From the NCBI GenBank assembly GCA_019057475.1, contig DXJO01000006.1, positions 132,984 through 196,983 of the forward strand: a DNA stretch of 64,000 bases, read 5' to 3'. Below, piece after piece: positions 42,537 through 51,250 of the stretch. A program made the translations under genes and the position numbers. Positions within the stretch are counted from its first letter, which is position 1; every line of letters starts with the position of its first letter. This DNA comes from Candidatus Thorarchaeota archaeon (GTDB lineage: Archaea; Asgardarchaeota; Thorarchaeia; Thorarchaeales; Thorarchaeaceae). The notes below the pieces were generated by a model. The model was not told the origin of the DNA, did not search any database, and worked only from the letters and a program-made list of their open reading frames with translations.

Positions 42537-43532
42537 TTGGTCGACCTGGTACGCCTTTCATTGGGCACTGCAATAGAAGTGGAGCTTGAGGAAGGAACAA
42601 ACGATCCGAATTTTTCGACTGCTTTCATTATGACTTACAGCGAAAACAAATGTTCCGCAAATTGTGCATTCTGTCCTCAAGCACAGGACAGTAATTCATC
42701 GCCTCACATGCTATCGAGGATTGGGTGGCCCGTGTACAAGCTTGATGATTTCATTCATCACTTGCGGCCGGGATTAAACTTCAGAAGAGCATGTATACAA
42801 TGCTTGAACTATCCAACAGTTGTGGATGATGTCGAAAAGATACTCGCTGCTGTCAAGACCAAAGTTAAACTGCCTGTATCCATTTGCATTCATCCAGTAA
42901 GTCTGGAAGAGATGAAACGTCTGAAAAAGGCTGGAGCGCAGAAGATTGGGATTGCTGTGGATGCATGCACTCCCGAGTTATTCGAAAAAATCAAAGGTGC
43001 AGGTCGTAGAGGACCATACCAATGGGGCCGCCATCTTGAAGCCATGCAGCAGGCGTTGGAAGTGTTCGCCCCCGGAAACGTCACTACTCATCTTATCGTT
43101 GGGCTAGGTGAAACAGAAGAAGAGGCGGCTGATTTCATCATCAAGATGTATGCAATGGGGATAACAGTAGGACTATTTGCGTTTACACCAATTCGAGGCA
43201 CGGCACTAGAAGAAATGAGTCAGCCTGCTCTAGAGTCCTACAGACGTTTGCAGGTCCTGAGGTATCTTGTCGCCAACAAATTGATTGACAGTGAAGGGGT
43301 TTCCGCAGATGAGCGGGGCAAACTTGAATTGAAAAGCGATGCCGCATGGCTCAGGGAAACCTTATCATCAGGCGAGGCGTTTAGAGTGACGGGTTGCAGT
43401 GGTTGCAATCGACCCTACTATAACGAAAGGCCTCGCGGGCCTATGTACAATTACCCTCGACCCCTATCAGAGGATGAAGTACACAAAGCTCTCGCAGAGG
43501 CAGGATTCGTGAGCCGCGATGGAAGAGTTTAG
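42537..43532 (+). CDS. Radical SAM protein next to lipoate ligase genes (LipS-like candidate)
   Basis: A 331-residue radical SAM enzyme. The cluster motif is CSANCAFCPQAQ (CxxxCxxC). Other features are the strand segment ACIQCLNYPTVVDD, PVSICIHPVSLEEMKRLKKA, THLIVGLGETEEEA and a C-terminal CSGCNRPYYNERPRGPMYNY that may hold a second cluster or substrate site. It overlaps the lipoate ligase gene by 14 bp. Archaea are known to make lipoyl groups with a pair of radical SAM proteins (LipS1/LipS2) acting with bipartite ligases. The neighbourhood suggests this is one of them; only one radical SAM gene lies here, so the partner would be elsewhere. Start is TTG 42537, uncertain. Confidence 0.78.
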   Translation: MVDLVRLSLGTAIEVELEEGTNDPNFSTAFIMTYSENKCSANCAFCPQAQDSNSSPHMLSRIGWPVYKLDDFIHHLRPGLNFRRACIQCLNYPTVVDDVEKILAAVKTKVKLPVSICIHPVSLEEMKRLKKAGAQKIGIAVDACTPELFEKIKGAGRRGPYQWGRHLEAMQQALEVFAPGNVTTHLIVGLGETEEEAADFIIKMYAMGITVGLFAFTPIRGTALEEMSQPALESYRRLQVLRYLVANKLIDSEGVSADERGKLELKSDAAWLRETLSSGEAFRVTGCSGCNRPYYNERPRGPMYNYPRPLSEDEVHKALAEAGFVSRDGRV

Positions 43533-44286
43533 GTTCCTGGAACTATGTGTACACAATGCCTACGAGAATATGGCTGTTGATGAAGCAATTACGTTGGCCA
43601 TGAAAGAGGGAGAAGCGCCTCCCACCCTGCGTCTCTACAGATGGAGACCCTCTGCAGTATCCATTGGAACGTTTCAGGGCATGACAGATGAAGTCGACCT
43701 CAAGTATTGCAGACTGAACAAGATCGATTACATTCGAAGGATCACAGGTGGTGGAGCGGTATACCACGATTTCGATGGGGAAGTGACCTACAGTCTCATC
43801 GTTCCTAAGGGCCATCGCTTGGCTCCGCCTGATATTCTGAAGTCTTACAGAATAATTTGCGGAGGAATCATTGAGGCCCTTGAACATCTGAAAATAAAGT
43901 CCAAGTTTCGACCGATAAACGATGTAGTAACTGACGGAAAGAAAATCTCTGGCAATGCTCAGACGCGACGCAATTTGTGTGTACTGCAACACGGAACGAC
44001 TTTACTCGACTTGGATGTTGAAGTGATGTTCTCCATACTGAAGGTTCCCAAGGAGAAGATATCTGATAAGATGATCCAAGACGTGAAGAAGAGCGTGACT
44101 TCCATCAGGGAAATCTTGGACAGGCATGTAGAAGTGGACGAACTCGGGAACGCGCTTGAGGCCGGGTTCTCAAAAGCGCTGAAAATCGACTTGGTTCCTG
44201 GTGCCCTCATGGCACGAGAATGGGCTGATGCTCAGAGATTGATGAAAGAGAAATATTCAACCACCAAATGGAACCTCTCGAGGTAG
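43519..44286 (+). CDS. lplA: Lipoate-protein ligase A, catalytic domain
   Basis: A 255-residue lipoate (or octanoate) transferase of the LplA/biotin-lipoyl ligase fold. Seen are NMAVDEAITLAMKEGE, TLRLYRWRPSAVSIGTFQ, YIRRITGGGAVYHDFDGEVTY (with the RRxTGGGAVYHD lipoate-binding motif) and DVVTDGKKISGNAQTRR (binding-pocket Lys and Gly-Asn). The C-terminal accessory domain found in bacterial LplA is absent and is encoded by the next gene, 6 bp downstream. It is thus a bipartite ligase, as known in Thermoplasma. It lipoylates E2 or GcvH-type proteins, none of which are in the window. Confidence 0.92.
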   Translation: MEEFRFLELCVHNAYENMAVDEAITLAMKEGEAPPTLRLYRWRPSAVSIGTFQGMTDEVDLKYCRLNKIDYIRRITGGGAVYHDFDGEVTYSLIVPKGHRLAPPDILKSYRIICGGIIEALEHLKIKSKFRPINDVVTDGKKISGNAQTRRNLCVLQHGTTLLDLDVEVMFSILKVPKEKISDKMIQDVKKSVTSIREILDRHVEVDELGNALEAGFSKALKIDLVPGALMAREWADAQRLMKEKYSTTKWNLSR

Positions 44287-44292
44287 AATATC

Positions 44293-44565
44293 ATGGGCGA
44301 TAGTATATTCAAAGTTCCGGGTGGAAAGCTTCTGAAGATCAAGCTCACACCCTCAGAAGATCGGATTCGTGCTATAGTCATTAAAGGAGATTTTTTCCTT
44401 CATCCTGAAGAAACACTGGTGGCTCTTGAAGAGTTCCTTGCCGGGAAAGAGCTTGATGAGATCTACCTCGCTGCTGACATTCAAGATTTCCTGGATGAAG
44501 CTGGTGCCAAGCTAGTGGGAGCCGGTGCCGCGGACATAGCTAAGGCTATCTTGATGGCAAAGTGA
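44293..44565 (+). CDS. lplB: Lipoate-protein ligase C-terminal domain (LplB-type subunit)
   Basis: A 90-residue stand-alone homologue of the LplA C-terminal domain. PGGKLLKIKLTPSEDRIRAI and VIKGDFFLHPEETLVALEEF match the 'K.pgGklvrv.l....i..v.i.GDFF..p...l..lE..l' pattern of that domain, followed by two helices. In archaeal bipartite systems this subunit is required for activation of lipoate by the catalytic subunit. It lies directly between the ligase gene and an FAH-family gene in the same operon. Confidence 0.9.
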   Translation: MGDSIFKVPGGKLLKIKLTPSEDRIRAIVIKGDFFLHPEETLVALEEFLAGKELDEIYLAADIQDFLDEAGAKLVGAGAADIAKAILMAK

Positions 44566-44572
44566 ATGAGAA

Positions 44573-45442
44573 ATGAAACTCGTGCGTTTCACGGAAGGAA
44601 TGAAGCCAGTTGCAGGACTTATCGAGGGCACCGATGTACTTGTCTACGAAGGATTCGGGTGCGACCCGTTCAAGAGCTTTGTTGAGCTTCGGAAACCGGA
44701 CGACATTGGTTTCAATGAGTTCTTACGCTCCTTGATAGAAGGTGAAACTCCTAGAAGGTACAAGCTCGACTGGGTGAAGAATCAATTCATAATGCCCATG
44801 ATCCCCGCTGAGGTCTGGGCGGCGGGTGTGACCTACCGGCGAAGCGTGACTGCGCGAGAAGATGAAACCGAAGTGAAGGGAATCTACGATCGCGTATATG
44901 AATCCAAGAGACCCGAAGTTCTATTCAAGGGGCTTGGATACCGAACGGTTGGCCCCAATGACATCATCTGCATCAGAAGTGATGCGACTTGGAATGTACC
45001 AGAACCCGAGTTCACTCTGGTCTATGGGGAACGCAAAATTATCGGTTACATGATTGGAAACGATGTCAGTTCGAGGGACATTGAAGGAGAGAATCCTCTC
45101 TATCTGCCACAGGCGAAGGTATTCAGGAGCTCCTGCTCGATTGGGCCCAACCTAGCTACCGTTGATGAGTTCAAGGACCCAAAGAAAGTCGGAATCAAGC
45201 TGATGGTATACAGGGAAAGCGAAATGGTCTTCTCTGGCGAAACGAATACATCCCAAATGAAGAGGTCATTCGAGGAGTTGACGGAATATCTATTCCGCGA
45301 CAACCCAGTACCACGCGGTTCGATTATGCTCACTGGCGTTGGAGTCGTTCCTCCAGATGATTTCAGTCTCATGCATGGAGACCTAGTTGAGATCTCAATG
45401 GACGGGCTTGGCACCATGAGAAATAGAGTGCGCCAACTGTGA
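44573..45442 (+). CDS. Fumarylacetoacetate-hydrolase-family enzyme
   Basis: A 289-residue FAH-superfamily enzyme. The metal-binding core is VWAAGVTYRRSVTARE, RPEVLFKGLGYRTVGP, VPEPEFTLVYGERK (E-x-E ligands), GYMIGNDVSSRDIEGENPLY and SSCSIGPNLATVDEF. The C-terminal LTGVGVVPPDDFSLMHGDLV is typical. This layout resembles 2-keto-3-deoxy-D-arabinonate dehydratase-like and related 2-oxoacid hydratases or decarboxylases. It ends the seven-gene run begun by TrmB; its link to lipoate is unclear, though lipoate-dependent 2-oxoacid dehydrogenases use similar acids. Confidence 0.86.
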   Translation: MKLVRFTEGMKPVAGLIEGTDVLVYEGFGCDPFKSFVELRKPDDIGFNEFLRSLIEGETPRRYKLDWVKNQFIMPMIPAEVWAAGVTYRRSVTAREDETEVKGIYDRVYESKRPEVLFKGLGYRTVGPNDIICIRSDATWNVPEPEFTLVYGERKIIGYMIGNDVSSRDIEGENPLYLPQAKVFRSSCSIGPNLATVDEFKDPKKVGIKLMVYRESEMVFSGETNTSQMKRSFEELTEYLFRDNPVPRGSIMLTGVGVVPPDDFSLMHGDLVEISMDGLGTMRNRVRQL

Positions 45443-45453
45443 TTGTCAGCGGT

Positions 45454-46356
45454 CTATCGATTACCTTCAGTCTGATTGTTCGAAACTCTCTTGGCCTGAC
45501 TCACTTGAACGAGCAGAACACTGACTGCAATCAGTGATAGTGCAATCCAGTCGACAATGGAGGGGATTTCTCCCAAAAAGATGACTGAGAGAATGACAAT
45601 TTGAGGCATCATTGTGCTTTGAATCAAGGACATGTCAACCGCTCTGAGATACTGCATTGCCTTGTTCCAAAGAGTGAATGCAAGAGCCGTGTTCACTACG
45701 CTCAGCCAGATGATGTAAGTCCAAGAGGTCAGCGACAATGCTGGGACTCCTTCGGTCACGAAACCCCAGATTAGGAGAATTGCGGCACCGAATGTCATAC
45801 TTATTCCAGTTATGGTGAGTGCTGGAGCCGTTCTGCTGCGATTAATCGCTCTGCCGACAACTGCGGAAAGCGAGTTGGCTAACAATCCAACTACAGTTAC
45901 TAAGACCCCAAAGAGCACCACTTCTCCCACGTCTTTGGGATGGAAGTAAACCACAATTCCAATAATCCCGATTAAGATGAATCCAACTTGATCAAGTGAA
46001 GGCCGTTCCCTAAGTAGACCCACCGAAAGGAGTAGTACAACAATGGGAGTAAGGTTCAGAATCAACGACACCGTAATTGCTGGGAGAAGCCTAAGGCCCA
46101 TGAACTGTGTTCCCTGCGTAACAGTAACGAAAATGATTCCATAACCAGCTATAGCAAGCCACCATCTTCTGTTCTGCCTCCCTACAGCGTTACGGGCTTC
46201 CTTATTCGCAAGAATTATTCCAAGCAGGATTGCGGCCGCTAAGCCGTATCTAAGACCAGCAAACGTAACGGGGGGTATATCCTCTAAGCCAAATTTGATG
46301 ATAACCCAAGAAGACGCCCAGAGTGCCGTGACTACTAGAGCAAGAAGAACCGCCAT
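45454..46356 (-). CDS. EamA/DMT-family transporter
   Basis: A 300-residue ten-helix drug/metabolite transporter with two EamA repeats. Repeat 1 begins VTALWASSWVIIKFGLEDIP and FAGLRYGLAAAILLGII. Repeat 2 includes NTALAFTLWNKAMQYL (the 'lay..wn.al......a' signature), ending LGEIPSIVDWIALSLIAVSV. Start ATG 46356 gives the normal family length; an in-frame extension to 46452 overlaps the divergent regulator and lacks support. Substrate unknown. Confidence 0.87.
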   Translation of the reverse strand: MAVLLALVVTALWASSWVIIKFGLEDIPPVTFAGLRYGLAAAILLGIILANKEARNAVGRQNRRWWLAIAGYGIIFVTVTQGTQFMGLRLLPAITVSLILNLTPIVVLLLSVGLLRERPSLDQVGFILIGIIGIVVYFHPKDVGEVVLFGVLVTVVGLLANSLSAVVGRAINRSRTAPALTITGISMTFGAAILLIWGFVTEGVPALSLTSWTYIIWLSVVNTALAFTLWNKAMQYLRAVDMSLIQSTMMPQIVILSVIFLGEIPSIVDWIALSLIAVSVLLVQVSQAKRVSNNQTEGNR

Positions 46357-46442
46357 TAGATATGTGCGAAATGAAGAGCGAGTTTCAGTTTCATGCTCTT
46401 GTTGCTGCAAGCATTCACCACACCCCGGACTTCTTGAATCGT

Positions 46443-47150
46443 ATGAAAGCAAGCCTTATCACGGACATCAATGTATTGCCGTCTTACGACGGGTGTTTAA
46501 AAGTGATTCAAGCAAAGGTTCTGATTAGTACAGAGGACTACTACACGTGCGACATCACACGGACTATTCCAGTGAGAGTAAGCATTACCACAATTAACGG
46601 TCCAGTTGGGTTTGGCATAATTGAAGCATTGGACGGAGAAGAAGAGTCACTCAAGCAGTATGTGTCTGCCATGAAAGCATCTTCTAGCGTAATTGAGATT
46701 GAAATCACATATCAGTCACCCACAGTCTATTGGACTCGTGTCGTTATCCAACCGGATACTCCATCGATTTACGAGACAGTTCTTGAGAGCTCGTGCATGA
46801 CACGACTCCCTGTCATCATCCAGAAAGGAGTTCAAGAGCACACAGTTCTCGCACCATCTAGGGAAGCTTTTCGGGATATGCTGAACTCATTGAAGGCTAG
46901 CTATTCCCAAGTGCGACTGAGGCATGTACGCTCATTTGCTTCAACTCTCCCCAAACACAACCTCACAGTGAAACAGATGGAAGCGATGATTATGGCATTC
47001 AGCTCTGGATACTACGATATTCCGAGAGGGATAACTGTGGTCGAGATGTCTGAACGCCTGGGGATCAAGCGAGTCGCAATGCAAGAGCGACTTAGGAGAG
47101 CAGAGCGGACAATAATAACTGATTTCGTCGAGGACTCACTTGTGTACTAG
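46443..47150 (+). CDS. HTH_10 (Bat-type) transcriptional regulator
   Basis: A 235-residue archaeal regulator. The last 60 residues are the bacterio-opsin-activator HTH domain: LTVKQMEAMIMAFSSGYYDI, then ITVVEMSERLGIKRVAMQER and LRRAERTI. The N-terminal two thirds form a beta-rich input domain without haem or PAS signatures. I start at ATG 46443 for typical family length; ATG 46362 is in frame but would begin only 5 bp from the divergent transporter's ATG. It probably regulates the divergent DMT transporter (inference). Confidence 0.8.
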   Translation: MKASLITDINVLPSYDGCLKVIQAKVLISTEDYYTCDITRTIPVRVSITTINGPVGFGIIEALDGEEESLKQYVSAMKASSSVIEIEITYQSPTVYWTRVVIQPDTPSIYETVLESSCMTRLPVIIQKGVQEHTVLAPSREAFRDMLNSLKASYSQVRLRHVRSFASTLPKHNLTVKQMEAMIMAFSSGYYDIPRGITVVEMSERLGIKRVAMQERLRRAERTIITDFVEDSLVY

Positions 47151-47229
47151 GGCGAAGACCTTGCTCAGATAGAAGTGTTATTGCTTTGGACATTCATACC
47201 TGTGTGTTTTTTCCGAAGCGACATCACCT

Positions 47230-47910
47230 TTAGTTGTCTAAATGATCTGTGAATACCTGATTCATTATAAGAATCAGGTTGTCTAGTGCACTGCCAGGTT
47301 CGAGGACGGCGCCATTCAAGAGATTGATATCTCTACCAAGATCGTAACCAAAGGGACTAGTGGTATCGGGAATGTTCTGATAAGTTCCTTCAAGAAGTAT
47401 CATGTATCCAACGCCACTCTGAATCGTAAGCAGCTGAATCCATGTGCCATCATTGTATAGGATGTCCAAACCAAATCCCATTATGCCAAGGTCTGTAACA
47501 TCGTAGATTGAAACTTGAGATTCAGTTGTATACTCCAGATCTCCATAGAGTGCTTGATTGATTGCCTCCACTTCTGAAACTGAAGCGTAAAACTCCTCTT
47601 CATATATGGATAGATTATACGGGCCCTCTGAATCGTCCAAGAGTGTTGTCCTTACCAACCATGTTCCACCCTCCTGAGGAATGAATACAGCATCCATAAG
47701 CTCCGGGTAGACTATGTCAGAGCTATTCCCGAGTATGGCCATGGCAAGGATGTCACTTGATTTGTCCACCATGTAATCTGCTAATGAAACCCCAAACCGT
47801 CCGTCAGTTTCGTTATTGGCTGAAGGATCATTGACTAGCATGTACGTAATGATAACGGCAGAAAGAATCCCGCAAGCGATCATTGCTGCTGCAATGTGTT
47901 TAGTGTTCAT
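47230..47910 (-). CDS. Membrane-anchored exported protein, unknown function
   Basis: A 226-residue protein with an N-terminal signal anchor (AAAMIACGILSAVIITYMLV) followed by an acidic, beta-rich extracellular domain (Asp/Glu, Tyr, Asn-rich: GTWLVRTTLLDDSEGPYNLS; IYDVTDLGIMGFGLDILYND). A Cys within the hydrophobic core is not in a lipobox. Nothing more specific is recognised. It is convergent with the HTH_10 regulator, 79 bp away, and divergent from the HExxH membrane protein gene. Confidence 0.7.
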   Translation of the reverse strand: MNTKHIAAAMIACGILSAVIITYMLVNDPSANNETDGRFGVSLADYMVDKSSDILAMAILGNSSDIVYPELMDAVFIPQEGGTWLVRTTLLDDSEGPYNLSIYEEEFYASVSEVEAINQALYGDLEYTTESQVSIYDVTDLGIMGFGLDILYNDGTWIQLLTIQSGVGYMILLEGTYQNIPDTTSPFGYDLGRDINLLNGAVLEPGSALDNLILIMNQVFTDHLDN

Positions 47911-48132
47911 CAGGCCATCATCCCATCTCTACTGACACATTGGGGCGAGAACCCTATTCTCTTTTTGCTATCAAGCATAGTGCAATGCTCAAATGAACCC
48001 AACTTAGGCTCGAGTTGCCAAGCAAGGTTGAGGCGTGGACAACAGTGAAATACCGGCAGTGTCAGCATCTCATAATCTCTATGAAGAACATAGAGGTGTC
48101 ATAGCAACGCCCTAGTTGCAGAGGGATTGGTA

Positions 48133-49116
48133 ATGAACGCTTACTTCATGATTGTCTTGCTTGCCGTTGTGCTGTTCTTCGTGGTATGGGGACTGGGATG
48201 GTTCTTGGAACGCATGTCACATCTCACACTCCAAACGACGCGGAATCCTGGCTCACGAGCATGGTACCTTCTTGTTGGACCGGGTGTAGCCCTACACGAG
48301 TCCTCACATGCACTTGGATGTGTCTTCACACGAACGCCTATTGTCGAGTTCAAACCAATTAACGTGTCAGTTCAAGGAGATCAAGTTGTGCTCGGTTACG
48401 TGCGATATCAGAATCCACCGAGCCATTTCAAGCGCGCAATCATCAATCTTGCACCTGTGGGAGTATCACTGGTTCTCCTAACTACATTCGCATTGGTTGC
48501 AACCTACTTAGCTCCAGAATACACTGGCATTGGTGGTGAAGCTCTCAACCTGCTTTTTGGCCTAATATCCCTCAAGACTGACCCAAACCTTCTTGCGAAC
48601 CCTGCCTTGCCGGTCATTCAGATTGCGGACTTTGTCTACAGCTTCTTCACAGCAATTGCGGGTTTCACAGTCATCAATCCGATATTCTGGATCATTGCTT
48701 TCTTTGCTATGACAATAATGTTTAGCAACGCTCCATCAGATGTTGATATCAAGAATGCATCTGTTGGATTGAAGGCTATCATCATCTTCGACGTAATCTG
48801 GCTCGCTTTAGCAGCTGTATTTCCCGAAGTGGGCTGGCTCCTCCCCGGATTGTTCGAGCTGCTCGCAATGCTATTTGCCCTTGCGCTGGGTTTCGCAGTT
48901 GTTGCGTATGGCTTCTTCATAATGATAACAGGGATGTCACACCTCAAGACCCCATTCAACATCATTCCATTCTTAGCGTGCATCGCAACAGGAGCAGTAA
49001 TGTCATACTACAATGTTGGCACCCCGGCTTTCCAGACTGTTGTGTCACTCGTGGTCTTTGTAGTTGTGATACTACCTTTGCTGTATACGAAAGCATTCAG
49101 AGTGGGACGAAGCTAA
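48133..49116 (+). CDS. Multi-helix membrane protein with HExxH motif (M50-like candidate)
   Basis: A 327-residue membrane protein with eight or so helices. Residues 50-60 contain GPGVALHESSHALGCVF, an HExxH zinc-protease motif inside a hydrophobic helix, as in site-2/M50 proteases. A later segment, FSNAPSDVDIKNA, could supply the third metal ligand (usually in an NPDG-like motif), but it is not a clean match. Candidate intramembrane protease; a non-catalytic role cannot be excluded. GAGGG at 48121-48125 is 7 nt before ATG 48133, favouring it over TTG 48127. Confidence 0.72.
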   Translation: MNAYFMIVLLAVVLFFVVWGLGWFLERMSHLTLQTTRNPGSRAWYLLVGPGVALHESSHALGCVFTRTPIVEFKPINVSVQGDQVVLGYVRYQNPPSHFKRAIINLAPVGVSLVLLTTFALVATYLAPEYTGIGGEALNLLFGLISLKTDPNLLANPALPVIQIADFVYSFFTAIAGFTVINPIFWIIAFFAMTIMFSNAPSDVDIKNASVGLKAIIIFDVIWLALAAVFPEVGWLLPGLFELLAMLFALALGFAVVAYGFFIMITGMSHLKTPFNIIPFLACIATGAVMSYYNVGTPAFQTVVSLVVFVVVILPLLYTKAFRVGRS

Positions 49117-49208
49117 AGCACACACGCAAGAATGCATGGTTCAATATCATGTCACCGTAATACGTGATGTCATATTGCATCCCTCGCACTCATACACGGT
49201 TATCAGAT

Positions 49209-49556
49209 ATGACCAAAATTGAGATTGTCCGACGGCCCTCACTGATTAGCCCGCGTCATTTGCTCAGGTATATCTTCTTCACGGAGATGCAGGTTGAGCA
49301 AGCTGCCAAGATACTCAATGAAATCGTCAAGGCCGATGGTGTTATCCCGGATTCTGACTGGCAGCAGTTTGTATACACTAGCAGGGGCCTCTACGTCAAG
49401 GTCATGAGAAAGCTTCGTGATGTGGGTCTAGTAGAGAAACGGATGGGCGAGTACAGACTCGCCAAGGATTTCTCAAGCGCGCTTGAAAAGATAGCAAAAT
49501 ACTGGGCGGATATTGTCAGCTCCTTCAATGAAGGCGATAGGTCAATATCATTCTAA
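49209..49556 (+). CDS. Winged-helix protein, small
   Basis: A 115-residue protein with one apparent winged helix at residues 40-85: AAKILNEIVKADGVIPDSDW, SRGLYVKVMRKLRDVGLVEK, with a wing MGEYRLAKDFS and a C-terminal helix. ATG 49209 is chosen over upstream in-frame codons because the segment before it is not protein-like. It converges with the coiled-coil gene 34 bp away, and could regulate the HExxH membrane protein gene just upstream. Confidence 0.68.
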   Translation: MTKIEIVRRPSLISPRHLLRYIFFTEMQVEQAAKILNEIVKADGVIPDSDWQQFVYTSRGLYVKVMRKLRDVGLVEKRMGEYRLAKDFSSALEKIAKYWADIVSSFNEGDRSISF

Positions 49557-49590
49557 AGAGGTTCAAGCCCAAGTCCAAAGAGCCTTCTCC

Positions 49591-51153
49591 TTATTCGAAT
49601 TTGATTTCTTTCAGTGTCGAGATTGCTTTCTCGCCCTTTATCTTTAGCACACCAAGCTTCTCAAGTTCTCTCGCGTGCTTGGTAGCCAATCCCACCGGAA
49701 CTCCCAATGACTTGCCGAGTTCAGTAAATGTAACTGAGCCAACTTCGTCCACTAGCAGTAGAACTTTTGTGTTTGCTTCCATGCCAAGCACCATGATATA
49801 GCGCTTGGTTCGTTCATCGGAAAGGTCTCTCATCTCAAGTGCAATATCTCTCTCTTTCTCCATCAAGCGAGTGGCTTTTTCAAAAGCCTCTCTTTGCATC
49901 TCAACGATGCGCACTTGCTCTTGCGATTCTTTCAGCTCATTCTCGAAGTCGTAAACACTCTGCTCCAAGTCCTTTACTCGTTTGATCTTATCAGAAATGA
50001 ATTTCAGCTCATCACTGTGGCTCTTGGCAGTCGCTTCCGCTGCCCTCTTGTCTTTCAGCGCGGTTTCCAAATCCCGCTCAAGGTCCTTGACCCTTGTAGT
50101 TCCAGCATCTGCCTCTTCACGTTTTTCCTTGAGCGTCTTCTCAATTAGCTCGATTTTCGATTCTAGTGCCTCAATTTCTGCAACTGACTTTATTGGGGCT
50201 TTCTTTGCTGCTTCGGCTTCAGACTTGTAGACTTCCACTTCACTCTGAGATTCGCCTAATTGGAGTTTAACCTCTCTGGCTTCTGCTCTTGCAGCCTGCG
50301 TTTCTTTCATCCTTTCATCAATGACAGCCTCTTTCTTCAGCAGCTCATCTTTTAGAGCTGTCACCTGCGCACCTAGATCAGAAATCTTGCGGTTGAACTC
50401 TTCGGTTGCAGCGTCAACAGTAGCTGTATCATCAATACTGCCCTGAAGCTTTCTAATGCTCGCTTCCAGTTTTGTTATCTCGACCTGCTTCTCTACAAGC
50501 TCTGCTCGTTGAGATGCAGTTTCTTCTTCGAGGCTTTCCATGAAAGAGCGGACTACATTTTGCTGCTCCACTATTGTTGATCTGAGGTCCATCTCAGATT
50601 CCCGAACTCTGGATCCAAAGTCTTTGAATCGATCCTGTGTTTGCTCCACAATCTTATCAACGAGGTCCTTCTCAAGCGCCGCGAATTCACTATCCACAAT
50701 ATCAACGAAGGTTGATTCAATGAAGCTTTTGAAGAACTTCATCCGAAGCCTTTCGACCATCTCTTCAGAAATAGCTGATTTGAGATCAACAACCTTCCCT
50801 CTAAATGTAAGAAGCTGAGCTGCGAAAACACCAACCACTCCTCGCTGTAGAGATGTAATATCTGCCCTTAGGTGCTCCAACTTCAATAGAAGGGCATCAA
50901 AGCCAGCCACGGCCTCACCATCTTTCATGAAACCGGGTCTGGGAGGCGGGGATTCAAGTGCCTCAACGAACTCCAAAGCAGTGGCGGCAGCACTGAGCAA
51001 GTCCTCACTCGTGTCCGTAGGAAGAATTGGCTTTCCTGATTCATCCACGCCCTCTGCAAGCCCATATACTTCTGAGTCGGAAACAGATGCGCCGCGTAAT
51101 GCATCTTCCAGGGCGGACTTCTCTTTTTCACTCAGCTTGTCTTTTCGTGGCAT
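49591..51153 (-). CDS. Long coiled-coil protein with C-terminal winged helix
   Basis: A 520-residue protein with an acidic N-terminal region (about 90 residues), a helical domain (VFAAQLLTFRGKVVDLKSAI), then about 300 residues of almost unbroken coiled coil rich in Glu/Lys/Ala (for example VAEIEALESKIELIEKTLKE). The last 65 residues form a winged helix: KVLLLVDEVGSVTFTELGKS, then GVPVGLATKHARELEKLGVL. Such rod-plus-DNA-binding plans suggest chromosome organisation or scaffolding, but there is no ATPase head, so it is not an SMC. GAGGGA a few bases before ATG 51153 supports that start. Confidence 0.74.
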   Translation of the reverse strand: MPRKDKLSEKEKSALEDALRGASVSDSEVYGLAEGVDESGKPILPTDTSEDLLSAAATALEFVEALESPPPRPGFMKDGEAVAGFDALLLKLEHLRADITSLQRGVVGVFAAQLLTFRGKVVDLKSAISEEMVERLRMKFFKSFIESTFVDIVDSEFAALEKDLVDKIVEQTQDRFKDFGSRVRESEMDLRSTIVEQQNVVRSFMESLEEETASQRAELVEKQVEITKLEASIRKLQGSIDDTATVDAATEEFNRKISDLGAQVTALKDELLKKEAVIDERMKETQAARAEAREVKLQLGESQSEVEVYKSEAEAAKKAPIKSVAEIEALESKIELIEKTLKEKREEADAGTTRVKDLERDLETALKDKRAAEATAKSHSDELKFISDKIKRVKDLEQSVYDFENELKESQEQVRIVEMQREAFEKATRLMEKERDIALEMRDLSDERTKRYIMVLGMEANTKVLLLVDEVGSVTFTELGKSLGVPVGLATKHARELEKLGVLKIKGEKAISTLKEIKFE

Positions 51154-51250
51154 TTCATTCCCTCGAGGAGCAGACAATTGCACACAGACTCCGTTAGGTA
51201 TAAGCTTTGTGCGAACCGCCTCCCACCTTGATAAAAAACAAATCTGAATA

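Noticed and set aside
49591..51153. SMC/Rad50 protein
   Set aside because: No Walker A, Walker B or signature motif; only the coiled coil is shared.
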